Source: Nonomuraea africana
GTDB taxonomy: Bacteria; Actinomycetota; Actinomycetes; Streptosporangiales; Streptosporangiaceae
DNA length: 64,000 nt
Direction of reading: 5' to 3'
NCBI RefSeq assembly: GCF_014873535.1
Contig: NZ_JADBEF010000001.1
Coordinates: forward strand, 62,001 to 126,000
The notes beneath the pieces were generated by a model that did not search any database, had not been told where the DNA came from, and was given only the letters and a program-made list of their open reading frames with translations. This document shows, one piece after another, positions 21,854 through 29,452 of the stretch; positions within the stretch are counted from its first letter, which is position 1; every line of letters starts with the position of its first letter. Made by a program: the position numbers and the translations under genes.

Positions 21854-24619
21854 TCAGCTCCTGGCGACCGTGGAGATCAGCGTCGCCCGCTGCGCCGCGG
21901 TGAGAAGCGCCTCGCCGACCAGTCCGCGCGACTCGCGGGCGACGTAGGAGACCAGGCTGCCGTGGTCGGGCCAGGTCCGGTCGAGCCCGAGCCGCTGGGC
22001 CACCGAGCACCCCTGCGCGTCCTCGGCGTTGGGCACGCCGGTGTCGGCGCCCGCGACGACGACCGTGTCCTCGGGGTCCTTTGCGCACGCGGTCACGGGC
22101 GCCCGGGCCGAGCGGGCGAAGTCGCCGTGCCCGTAGGAGGCGACGAGCACCTCACCGGGCGCCGCGCCCAGCTGCGCGGGCGTGATCACGCCGCGGAAGG
22201 TCGTGGCGTCCTGGGCGGTCTCCTTCACCGCCACCTCCACCACCTCGTCGCCGACGCGGACCTCGACCTTCGCGCTGTCGAGCGCCCCCGCGGCGAGGTT
22301 GAGCGGCGCGGTCAGCTCGACGGTGACGGGGGAGTCGGGCTGCGCCCTGGTGATCGGCGCGCCCGCGGAGTCGAGGAGGCGCACCGCCGTACGGTCGGCG
22401 GCCAGCCAGGCAAGGGACGCGTTCCACGCGGTGTTGAACGAGACCCAGCCCTCGGTGTGACCGATGTTGCCCACGGTGGGGTCGAAGGGGTAGTGCCCGT
22501 TCTTCGGCGAGCCGTCGAGCACGCCGGGGACGCCCTGGAGCATGCCGACGCCGCCCTGGTACTCGCTGAACCAGCCGAGGTCGGCCCCCTCGAAGCCCCA
22601 CCGCTCCGTGGTCGCCCGGTAGGTGGCGTGGCGGCCGGTGGGATTGCGCCCGAAGATGTTGTCCACGTGGGCCGCCGCGATCTCGCGCAGCCTGGCGGCC
22701 AGGCCCGCGTCGCGCACGACCCCGGCCGCGGCGAGCGCGGGAGCGGCGAACCCGGCGACGTTGCCGGTCTCGTTCGGATCGGTGCCGGCGCCACCGCCGC
22801 TGAACGACGGGATCGTCCACCGGTCGGCGGAGTACTTCCTGAAGTCCCAGAGGTTGCCCGAGCGGTCGGCGGCGGTGCGCGCCCATGCCTCGATCTTCGC
22901 CTGGAGCCCGTCTGGGGCGTCCCCTGGATACTCGGTCAGGAACCTGACCAGGGACGGGACGGTGATGTGCTCCGACTGCCGCTGGCCCTTCGTCGTGCGC
23001 GGGTCGGCCCAGTCGAGGTTCTCCACGATCCAGCGCGCGTTGGCCGCGGCGGCGGCCAGGTAACGGCCGGCGTCCGCCCGGCCCTCGCGCAGCGCCACCT
23101 CGTACATGTCGAGGTTCGGCCTGATGGAGTGGCCCGGAGGGAACTCGCCCTTGCCGGTGCCGAGCTGGGTGTAGGTCTGGAACAGGTCGCCGGTGTGCGC
23201 GGTGTAGTCGTAGACGGAGTTGAACCTGTCGCGCTGCTGCTGGCCCCAGATCGGGAACAGGTAGTCGCGGACCTCCTCGTAGAGCGCCCGGGGCACCCAG
23301 GGGGACAGGTCGGGGTAGGCGGCGAGGAAGGCCGCGAGCTGCTCCTTCCACAGGGTGGTGGTGACCCTGGCGTCGAGCAGCATCTCGGCGCCCCACGCGA
23401 TCAACCGGACGATCTCCGGGGCGTCGGCCGGCAGCGGATGGCGCAGGCCCTTGTACACGGCCGTGTCGATGCGGAGTCCCTCGAAGGCCGAAGGGTTGGC
23501 CGCGTACAGGTCGACGAGCGTGGGGATCTCGAAGGAGTAGGTGTCGCCGTCGCGCCACATGACGCTCCAGCCGCACTGCGAGGCGTTGAACCCGGCCCAT
23601 GACACGCCCGCGTCGCCGAAGTAGCAGCGGGTGCCGCTCATGAACTCGATCGCCCGCCGGTAGGCGACGCGGAAGGTCCACGCGGGCCCAACGCCGAAGT
23701 TGAAGGAGGTCCCGCTGCCCTCCACCACCACCCGGTACGGCCCCGCGTCCGCGGGACGGAAGGCGGTGAAGTCGCCGACGCCGCCCCTGACGGCGCCGGA
23801 GAAGCGGACCGCGCCGCCCTCGTCGACGACCGTGAAGCCGGTGCCGTCCGCCGCCTTCGGCGCGGTGAACCGCTTCGGCCCCTCGAGGTCGTAGCCGCTT
23901 TGGTTGACCATCACGAGCTTGCCGCCCGCGCTCCACGAGCAGCCGGCCGGCTGGGTGGGGTGATCGGCCGGGATCTGCGGGAGCGTGCGGACGACGAGGG
24001 AGTCGATCGAGATCTTGGCCAGGTAGACGCCGAGGCCGATCGTCCCCGAGCCGTCGCGGGCCGCCACGCTCGCCACGCGCTCGCCCGCGATCTCGACCAC
24101 GACGACGCCGCGGGCCCTGCGCACGGTGAGGTCGAACCAGTCGCCCGGCACGACCAGCGGCCCGGGGCCCGAGCAGACGGTGGTGGTGGCCAGCGGTCTG
24201 GCCACCATGATCTCGCCGCCGGGCAGCACCTGGGCGGCGAGGTTGGCCGCGCGCAGGTCGGCGGGGTCGGCCCAGTCGGTGATGAGGTTGACCGGCCTGC
24301 TGCTCGCGCCGGAGGTCGCTGCCACCCTGACGCGGGCGCTGACCTCGTAGCTCTCGGGCAGGTCGAGCCTCGGGTCGACGGTCAGGTAGCGGCCGGAGGT
24401 CTGCCCCCTGGTGTCCACGGTGGCGTGGCCGTCGGCCGTCGTCCACTCCGACAGGGATCCGGTCACGGCCCGCCATCCCGCCATGCCGTCGGAGAAGTCC
24501 GCGCGCAGGAGCTCCTCGCCCTGCGCGGCCGCGGGTGGCGCCGCCAGCAGCGCGAGGGTCGTCGCGCCCGCCACCACCGCCGCGACCGCGCGCCGCACGC
24601 GTGCCCGTAACCCAGCCAT
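21854..24619 (-). CDS. Large secreted GH9-like glycoside hydrolase
   Basis: 921 aa from ATG 24619. The signal peptide is at residues 1-32 (RRAVAAVVAGATTLALLAAPPAAAQ). Residues to about 215 form a beta-sandwich carbohydrate-binding-like domain. A cellulase-type Ig domain follows (GGKLVMVNQSGYDLEGPKRF ... GPYRVVVEGSG). Then comes a helical-barrel region whose C-terminal motifs (GRNPTGRHATY, EGWVSFNTAWNASLAWLA) echo GH9 endings. A terminal beta domain with Cys pairs completes it. It is probably an extracellular polysaccharide hydrolase. The catalytic region diverges from classic GH9 and could represent a separate family. Confidence 0.72.
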   Translation of the reverse strand: MAGLRARVRRAVAAVVAGATTLALLAAPPAAAQGEELLRADFSDGMAGWRAVTGSLSEWTTADGHATVDTRGQTSGRYLTVDPRLDLPESYEVSARVRVAATSGASSRPVNLITDWADPADLRAANLAAQVLPGGEIMVARPLATTTVCSGPGPLVVPGDWFDLTVRRARGVVVVEIAGERVASVAARDGSGTIGLGVYLAKISIDSLVVRTLPQIPADHPTQPAGCSWSAGGKLVMVNQSGYDLEGPKRFTAPKAADGTGFTVVDEGGAVRFSGAVRGGVGDFTAFRPADAGPYRVVVEGSGTSFNFGVGPAWTFRVAYRRAIEFMSGTRCYFGDAGVSWAGFNASQCGWSVMWRDGDTYSFEIPTLVDLYAANPSAFEGLRIDTAVYKGLRHPLPADAPEIVRLIAWGAEMLLDARVTTTLWKEQLAAFLAAYPDLSPWVPRALYEEVRDYLFPIWGQQQRDRFNSVYDYTAHTGDLFQTYTQLGTGKGEFPPGHSIRPNLDMYEVALREGRADAGRYLAAAAANARWIVENLDWADPRTTKGQRQSEHITVPSLVRFLTEYPGDAPDGLQAKIEAWARTAADRSGNLWDFRKYSADRWTIPSFSGGGAGTDPNETGNVAGFAAPALAAAGVVRDAGLAARLREIAAAHVDNIFGRNPTGRHATYRATTERWGFEGADLGWFSEYQGGVGMLQGVPGVLDGSPKNGHYPFDPTVGNIGHTEGWVSFNTAWNASLAWLAADRTAVRLLDSAGAPITRAQPDSPVTVELTAPLNLAAGALDSAKVEVRVGDEVVEVAVKETAQDATTFRGVITPAQLGAAPGEVLVASYGHGDFARSARAPVTACAKDPEDTVVVAGADTGVPNAEDAQGCSVAQRLGLDRTWPDHGSLVSYVARESRGLVGEALLTAAQRATLISTVARS

Positions 24620-24660
24620 CGCCTCGTCCTCACCTTCGCGCACTCCACACCGTGACTCTC

Positions 24661-24676
24661 GCATCATGGATGATGC
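24661..24676. promoter_or_regulatory. Operator-like dyad upstream of the GH9-like gene
   Basis: Seven-base arms GCATCAT and ATGATGC flank GG. The dyad lies 42 bases before the ATG at 24619 in an AT-rich pocket (24661-24720) that probably contains the promoter. Confidence 0.45.
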
Positions 24677-24796
24677 TTGTGCTATTTAGCAATGAGTTGC
24701 ATTTGGTGAGAGCAGCTTGTGAAGCGGGGGCGCGGGACGCTGCACTCCGGCCCATCCGATCAGTCCCGAAAAATGAGACGCCTCGGAACGGCAGGA

Positions 24797-24821
24797 GCCG
24801 CCTTCCCCTGGGAAAGGCGGC
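24797..24821 (-). terminator. Hairpin terminator after the ABC exporter gene
   Basis: Arms GCCGCCTT (24797-24804) and AAGGCGGC (24814-24821), extended by CCC/GGG, form a strong stem 31 bases downstream of the exporter stop (24852). The T-tract is weak, as usual in high-GC actinomycetes. Confidence 0.55.
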
Positions 24822-24851
24822 CCCCCATCAGCGGTGCCAAGCGCCCGCCGG

Positions 24852-26669
24852 TCACACGTCCGTGGCGAACCTCCTGCCGCGCCTGAGGTTGTTCGCGTGC
24901 CGCACCCGCAGGGGTGCGGCGCGCGCGACGGGCTCGAGCGTGATGACCCGGGCGTCCACCGGCACGTGCCGGAGATCGTGGGTGATGAGGATCGTGGTCC
25001 TGCCCTCCATGAGCCGGCCCAGTGGCTCCATGATCCGGGCCGCGGTCTTCTCGTCCAGCCCGGTCATCGGCTCGTCGAGCACCAGCACGGGCGTGTCACG
25101 CAGGATCGCCCTGGCGATCGCGATGCGCTGGCGCTGCCCGCCGGAGATCAGCCGCCCCCTGGCCCCGATCCGCGTCTCGTACTTCTTGGGCAGGGCGCTG
25201 ACGAAGTCGTGCACACCCGCGAGAGTGGCCGCGCGGACCACCTCCTCCTGCGTCGCCTCCGGACGGCCGTAGGCGATGTTGTCCCTGACGGTTCCGGAGA
25301 ACAGCAGGCTCTCCTGCTGCAGGACGGTGACATGGTCGCGCAGCGAGTGCCGGGTCAGGTCGCGGATGTCGGTGCCGTCCAGCAGGATGGCGCCGGAGTC
25401 GGGGTCGTAGAAGCGCAGCAGCAGCTTGGTGATCGTCGACTTGCCCGCGCCGCTCGGCCCCGTGCACACCAGCACCTCGCCCGGCTCGACGGTGAAGGAC
25501 AGCCCGCGCAGGACCGGCTGCCTGCGGCCCGGATAGGTGAAGCCCACGGAGTCGAACTCGATCCGCCCCGGGCCCCGCTCCACCAGGTCGACCGCGCCCG
25601 GCCGGTCGGTGACCGCGGGCTTGGTGCGCAGGACCTCGATGACACGGTCGGACCCCGCGGCCGCCTCCGACACCGTGAGCGCGATCTCGCCGAGACTCTG
25701 GACGGCCGGATAGAGGTAGGCCAGGTAGGCGGCGAAGGCGAGCAGCCCGCCCAGGGTGAGCCTGCCCTGGGAGATCTCCCACGCGCCGAAGCCGATGATG
25801 ACGATCAGGCAGATGGTCTCCAGCACCTGGACGGCGGGGCCGTACAGACCGGCCAGCCACGCCTGCGTCATGTTGGCCCGCAGCCACGTGCGCCCCTCCC
25901 TGTGCAGGTGACGCGCCTCGGCCTCCTGCCGGTTGTAGGCCTGGACCAGGGCCTGGTTGGCCAGCCCCTCCTCGATGACGCTGTTCATCATGCCGTTGCT
26001 GCGCCGCTCGCGGGCCGCCGCCGTCCTGAACCTGGAGGCGAAGACCTTGGAGACCACGAGGAAGGCGGGGATCAGCGCCATGGTGACCAGCGCGAGATCC
26101 CACCGGATGAAGAACGCGGCCGCGGAGAAGAAGACCACGGTGGCCACAGTGGTGAAGGCCTTGACGAGCCCGGAGCCGACCAGCTCCTCGATGGCCTCGA
26201 GGTCGTCGGTCAGCCTGGCCATGAGGTCGCCCAGGCGCCTGTTGTCGACGTAGTCGGGCGTGAGCCGCTGGACGTGCCCGAACACCCGGTCGCGCAGGTA
26301 CAGCAGGAAGCGTTCGGCGCCGAGCGAGGTCAGCCAGGAACCGGCGAAGGAGACCACGCCCGCCACGGCGGTCAGCCCGAGCCAGCTCAGCGCCGGAGCC
26401 CAGAAGGCGCTCAGGTCTCCGGTGGTGAGCACCTGGTCGGTGATGTAACCGAACAGGGCGATCACCGCGACCTCGCACAGCGCGGCCATGATCGCGAACA
26501 CCATGCCCAGGACGAACAGCCAGCGCAGGCCCTTGGTGTCGGGCCAGAACTCGGCGAACGTCTTACGGATGGACGTGGAGGGGGCGAGCGGTTCCCCGCT
26601 CGCCCCCCGTGTGAATGAGAGCCGGCGGGAGGCCCGCCGACTCTCACGCGGCGTTGCTACCACCACCAC
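24852..26669 (-). CDS. ABC exporter (fused permease and ATPase)
   Basis: About 605 aa. Six membrane helices are in residues 45-330 (LRWLFVLGMVFAIMAALCEV is the first). The ATPase follows: Walker A GPSGAGKST, Q-loop VLQQESLLFSGT, signature ISGGQRQR, Walker B LVLDEPMTGLDE, H-loop ITHDLRH. This is a half-size exporter of the MsbA/LmrA type that works as a dimer on peptides, lipids or drugs. The only in-frame starts before helix 1 are three consecutive GTG codons (26669, 26666, 26663) overlapping the last codons of the 42-aa peptide gene. That implies translational coupling. Two very stable hairpins lie in its first 30 codons. Confidence 0.85.
   Translation of the reverse strand: MVVVATPRESRRASRRLSFTRGASGEPLAPSTSIRKTFAEFWPDTKGLRWLFVLGMVFAIMAALCEVAVIALFGYITDQVLTTGDLSAFWAPALSWLGLTAVAGVVSFAGSWLTSLGAERFLLYLRDRVFGHVQRLTPDYVDNRRLGDLMARLTDDLEAIEELVGSGLVKAFTTVATVVFFSAAAFFIRWDLALVTMALIPAFLVVSKVFASRFRTAAARERRSNGMMNSVIEEGLANQALVQAYNRQEAEARHLHREGRTWLRANMTQAWLAGLYGPAVQVLETICLIVIIGFGAWEISQGRLTLGGLLAFAAYLAYLYPAVQSLGEIALTVSEAAAGSDRVIEVLRTKPAVTDRPGAVDLVERGPGRIEFDSVGFTYPGRRQPVLRGLSFTVEPGEVLVCTGPSGAGKSTITKLLLRFYDPDSGAILLDGTDIRDLTRHSLRDHVTVLQQESLLFSGTVRDNIAYGRPEATQEEVVRAATLAGVHDFVSALPKKYETRIGARGRLISGGQRQRIAIARAILRDTPVLVLDEPMTGLDEKTAARIMEPLGRLMEGRTTILITHDLRHVPVDARVITLEPVARAAPLRVRHANNLRRGRRFATDV
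26581..26606 (-). repeat. 11-bp hairpin with GGAA tetraloop in the exporter 5' region
   Basis: Arms GGGGCGAGCGG (26581-26591) and CCGCTCGCCCC (26596-26606) are perfectly complementary. In the minus-strand RNA the four-base loop is GGAA, a GNRA-type loop. It lies between the peptide gene and the first membrane helix of the exporter. Confidence 0.7.
26617..26645 (-). repeat. 13-bp hairpin just after the peptide stop codon
   Basis: Arms 26617-26629 and 26633-26645 pair over 13 positions (one G-U in the RNA) with a three-base loop. The stem begins 12 bases after the TAG of the 42-aa peptide. It could act as an attenuator or partial terminator, giving more peptide than exporter mRNA. Confidence 0.65.
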
Positions 26670-26785
26670 CGCCTGCGACAGCCGCAGCCGAATCTGCGAC
26701 CACCCCAGAAGCGGCGGCGACCACAGCGCCACCCCCCGCCCCACCAGTGGTCGGTGCGGACTGGCAAGAGCTGCATAGGAGTCAT
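26657..26785 (-). CDS. 42-aa Trp/Arg/Gly/Cys-rich peptide linked to an ABC exporter
   Basis: Start ATG 26785, stop TAG 26657-26659. A very strong ribosome site (GGGAGGGGGG, eight bases from the ATG) supports translation. Residues 1-13 are MTPMQLLPVRTDH. The rest is WWGGGWRCGRRRFWGG followed by RRFGCGCRRRWWW. It has 7 Trp, 10 Arg, 8 Gly and 3 Cys, with net charge about +9. The GTG start of the ABC exporter overlaps its last codons. The composition resembles Trp/Arg-rich antimicrobial peptides, and the layout is that of a peptide exported by its own transporter. No maturation enzyme is adjacent. Confidence 0.65.
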   Translation of the reverse strand: MTPMQLLPVRTDHWWGGGWRCGRRRFWGGRRFGCGCRRRWWW

Positions 26786-26994
26786 GATGTTTGCCCCCCT
26801 CCCTTTTTGCTCTCTGAAATGGACGCTAGCACCCAAAATGGGATCTTTATCAGTGTCATTCCTTTGTTGGGGCAGTTTTGACGGGAGGGCCCCAGTGTGG
26901 GCAGCTTGATGGGTGGTGGCTGGATATATGGAAGGTTGTCCAGTTCAGGGGAGAGTGCTAGCGGGACGATCTGGAGCTCCCGTCGCCCCGCCTG

Positions 26995-28161
26995 TCAGCA
27001 GCCCCGCGCGGCGAACGCCAGGAACTGCGTGACCTCCCTGCTGTCGAAGTTGTCGTCGGAGCCGATCACCAGCGTGCACTCGCCGGTGTCGAGGCGCGGC
27101 CCCCAGGCGAGGCTCTCCAGGTTCTGCACGGGCGGCCGTACCGAGCTCAGGTCGGCGACCAGGCGCTTGCTCACCGCGCGGTACGGCCTGCGGGTCAGCA
27201 GGCTGTACCTGCCCAGCACGTTCGTGGCGCCGCGCAGGTCGATCTCGTACAGCTTGACGCGGTAGTCGACGCCCTCGATCCAGGACCGCTCGAGGGCGAG
27301 GTAGCGGTGGTCGTCGATCGCCAGGATCTCCGAGACGCCGCTGTCGGAGTGGCCGCCCTGCGGGACCGGCGCGGCGGGAAGCGGGTCGATCGGGTAGGCG
27401 TACTGCCCGAGCAGCCGGCCCGCGCGGCTCCACACGGTGATGCGCGCGGGCGCCCCGTGCTCGACGGTCGGCGGCTCGCCGTCCTCGTAGCGCGGGCCCT
27501 CCGCGATGGCGGCGACGGTGCGCGGCGTGAGGGCCAGGCCCTCGAACCCGAAGTTACGCCGAGGGCCGCTGGTGGTCGTCGTCATCCTGAGGTTGCGGGG
27601 AAGGGGCAGCTCGCCAAGGTGTCTGCCCTCGCGGTCGATCCTTCGGACGAACAGGTCGGACACCGGAATGGTGGGGTTGTTCGCGTCGGGCCGGTCGCCC
27701 TCGTGGCCCCACAGCAGCCGGCCGCTGCGCCGGTCGAAGCGGATCGTCTCGGGGTCGGCGGACTCGGGCTGACCGTAGCCGGGATAGGGAGTGGAGTCGG
27801 GACGCAGGAGCGTGGAGACTCCGGTGACGCTCACTCCGGTGAACTCTCCTGTCGCCCTGTCGATGTCGAGGCGGCCGGTGTAGAAGCGGGCCGGGTTGTA
27901 GCGCCAGCGGTCGTCGGAGATGAAGTACCAGGTGTCGGTGCGGGGGTCCCTGTCGATGCCGGACAGGCCGCCCACGGTGGTTCCCGCGAACTGCATCCTG
28001 TGCGGGAGGCGCTGCTCGCCGAGGAAGCGGGTGATCTGCACGTCGCGCCGGTCTCGCGGTGGCGCGGACGCCGCCGTCGACGGCAGCGCGCCGACCATTC
28101 CGAGACTGATGGCCGTCGTCAATGCGACGGCAATTCCCGCCATTCTCCGCGAATTGGCCAT
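26995..28161 (-). CDS. Secreted esterase-like activity of phytase family protein
   Basis: 388 aa. The signal peptide is at 1-31 (MAGIAVALTTAISLGMVGAL ... AASA). The rest is a beta-propeller-like domain with GGLSGIDRDPRTDTWYFISDD, PETIRFDRRSGRLLWGHEGD, FGFEGLALTPRTVAAIAEG and NLESLAWGPRLDTG. These are the features of the phytase-like/esterase-like PF13449 family. A GGAG ribosome site precedes ATG 28161. The 209 bases between this gene and the peptide gene hold promoter-like AT-rich sequence. The substrate is unknown. Confidence 0.82.
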   Translation of the reverse strand: MANSRRMAGIAVALTTAISLGMVGALPSTAASAPPRDRRDVQITRFLGEQRLPHRMQFAGTTVGGLSGIDRDPRTDTWYFISDDRWRYNPARFYTGRLDIDRATGEFTGVSVTGVSTLLRPDSTPYPGYGQPESADPETIRFDRRSGRLLWGHEGDRPDANNPTIPVSDLFVRRIDREGRHLGELPLPRNLRMTTTTSGPRRNFGFEGLALTPRTVAAIAEGPRYEDGEPPTVEHGAPARITVWSRAGRLLGQYAYPIDPLPAAPVPQGGHSDSGVSEILAIDDHRYLALERSWIEGVDYRVKLYEIDLRGATNVLGRYSLLTRRPYRAVSKRLVADLSSVRPPVQNLESLAWGPRLDTGECTLVIGSDDNFDSREVTQFLAFAARGC

Positions 28162-28312
28162 ATGGCTCTCCTTGTTCCCGTGAATGCCTCTGAGGGCCCG
28201 GCGGGAATATGAGATCGCAGATTCAACGGAATGTCATCGTGATTGGTGTTCTCCTTATCTGCTCGCCGCCATCCGATAATGAAATATCGGGCTTTTTGCG
28301 GACGGCTGGCCA

Positions 28313-29104
28313 GTGGCCCAGACTGTGTCTGTGGACGAGGAGATGGCGGAGTACGCGCGGAGCTGGCTGGCGGAGGACGGCGTGGTACAGGTCGGCGACG
28401 ACTCGTGGACCAGCGGCGAAGAGCCGGACGAACGGCTGACGGCCAACGAGGTGGCCCACACGTGGACGAGCCTGGCGCTGGAGGACCCCGGCCTCGACCA
28501 GGACGGCAGGCTGCGCCTCGCCCTCGGCCTCCTCGACCTTCTCGACGATTACTGGGTGACGTGCGAGATCGGCTTCGCCGTGACGAAGGCGGGTGATCCG
28601 AGAGCGGCGGGACCGCTGTGGGCCGCATACCGCCGCAGGCTGGAGGCTCCCAGCTCGGCCGAACCGATCACCTACTCGCTCTGGGTCGACTGGTTCGAGG
28701 ACCGCGACACGGTGGCGGCCGCGTTCGGCGAGGTGCTGGGCGACGAGGTCGAGACGCTGCGGACCGAGGGCAGGCTCCACGAGCTGACCGCGGACCCGCT
28801 GGCCCGCCGCGTCCGGCGGGTTCTGGAGATCTCGGGTCCCGTGCCGTGGGAGATCAAGCACCCCGTCTACCAGGCGGTGGCCACGCTTCCCGGCCTCCAC
28901 CTCGCCCTGTTCAAGGGCCTCCTCGGCGGCTACCACGACGTCTACGGCAGCCTCGAGCCCCAGGCCGCCCTCACGCTCCTGCGGCGCCTGGACCTCCCCG
29001 AGGACACCCCCCATCTCGCGCCGCTGCTCATGGTCCTGGAAATGGGCCACCGCAATCATTACCGATCCCCTGACGCCTGGCCGGCGACGCCCAAGAGCGG
29101 GTAA
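28313..29104 (+). CDS. Hypothetical protein (helical, no known domain)
   Basis: 263 aa from GTG 28313. It is acidic and alpha-helical, with conserved-looking motifs ANEVAHTWTSLALEDPGLDQ and VTCEIGFAVTKAGDPRAAGPLW. There is no signal peptide and no membrane helix. Third-position GC is typical of real genes here. It is divergent from the phytase-like gene (151-base gap) and followed by a hairpin. The function is not recognised. Confidence 0.7.
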   Translation: MAQTVSVDEEMAEYARSWLAEDGVVQVGDDSWTSGEEPDERLTANEVAHTWTSLALEDPGLDQDGRLRLALGLLDLLDDYWVTCEIGFAVTKAGDPRAAGPLWAAYRRRLEAPSSAEPITYSLWVDWFEDRDTVAAAFGEVLGDEVETLRTEGRLHELTADPLARRVRRVLEISGPVPWEIKHPVYQAVATLPGLHLALFKGLLGGYHDVYGSLEPQAALTLLRRLDLPEDTPHLAPLLMVLEMGHRNHYRSPDAWPATPKSG

Positions 29105-29114
29105 AGAGCGGCCG

Positions 29115-29166
29115 CGAGAAAATGCGCCAGAATTCGGCGACGGGCCCCTGATCGACCATTTTCTCG
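29115..29166 (+). terminator. Long-arm hairpin after the hypothetical gene
   Basis: Perfect ten-base arms CGAGAAAATG (29115-29124) and CATTTTCTCG (29157-29166) are separated by 32 bases, beginning ten bases after the stop of the 28313-29104 gene. A terminator is likely, though the large loop also allows a regulatory role. Confidence 0.5.
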
Positions 29167-29452
29167 GTGATATCGGCGGTGTTCATCTCGGGGAGCGAGG
29201 GCGAGAAACTATGGCCATCTCGAAGGCCCGGGAGCGAGGATACACCCGCCGCTCGACCTCGCCAAGAACATCGTCGAGCGCACCCGCTACCACACCGTCA
29301 ACGGCCGGCCGGTGGCCGTGCGCGGGCCGGGCGGCCGAACCCCGTTGGTCTGGTCCACTCGCGGAAACCGGGCGGCCGAGACCCCCGGGGGTCGGGCTCG
29401 CCCGCGGGGACCGGGCGGCCGAGGGGTGGCCGTCCGGTTCCGGCGGGGTGGG
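29167..29452. other. Gene-poor stretch with short repeats and a possible coding remnant
   Basis: With the hairpin, 29105-29452 is 348 bases without a convincing gene. A frame from ATG 29211 begins plausibly (MAISKARERGYT). After an apparent shift it continues as PPLDLAKNIVERTRYHTVNG before degrading, so it may be a decayed gene. CCGGGCGGCCGA occurs three times (29327, 29368, 29411). Confidence 0.35.

Noticed and set aside
26615..26881. Plus-strand Pro/Ala-rich frame opposite the 42-aa peptide gene
   Set aside because: No ribosome site, simple reversed composition of the Trp/Arg/Gly codons, and no similarity to a known protein.
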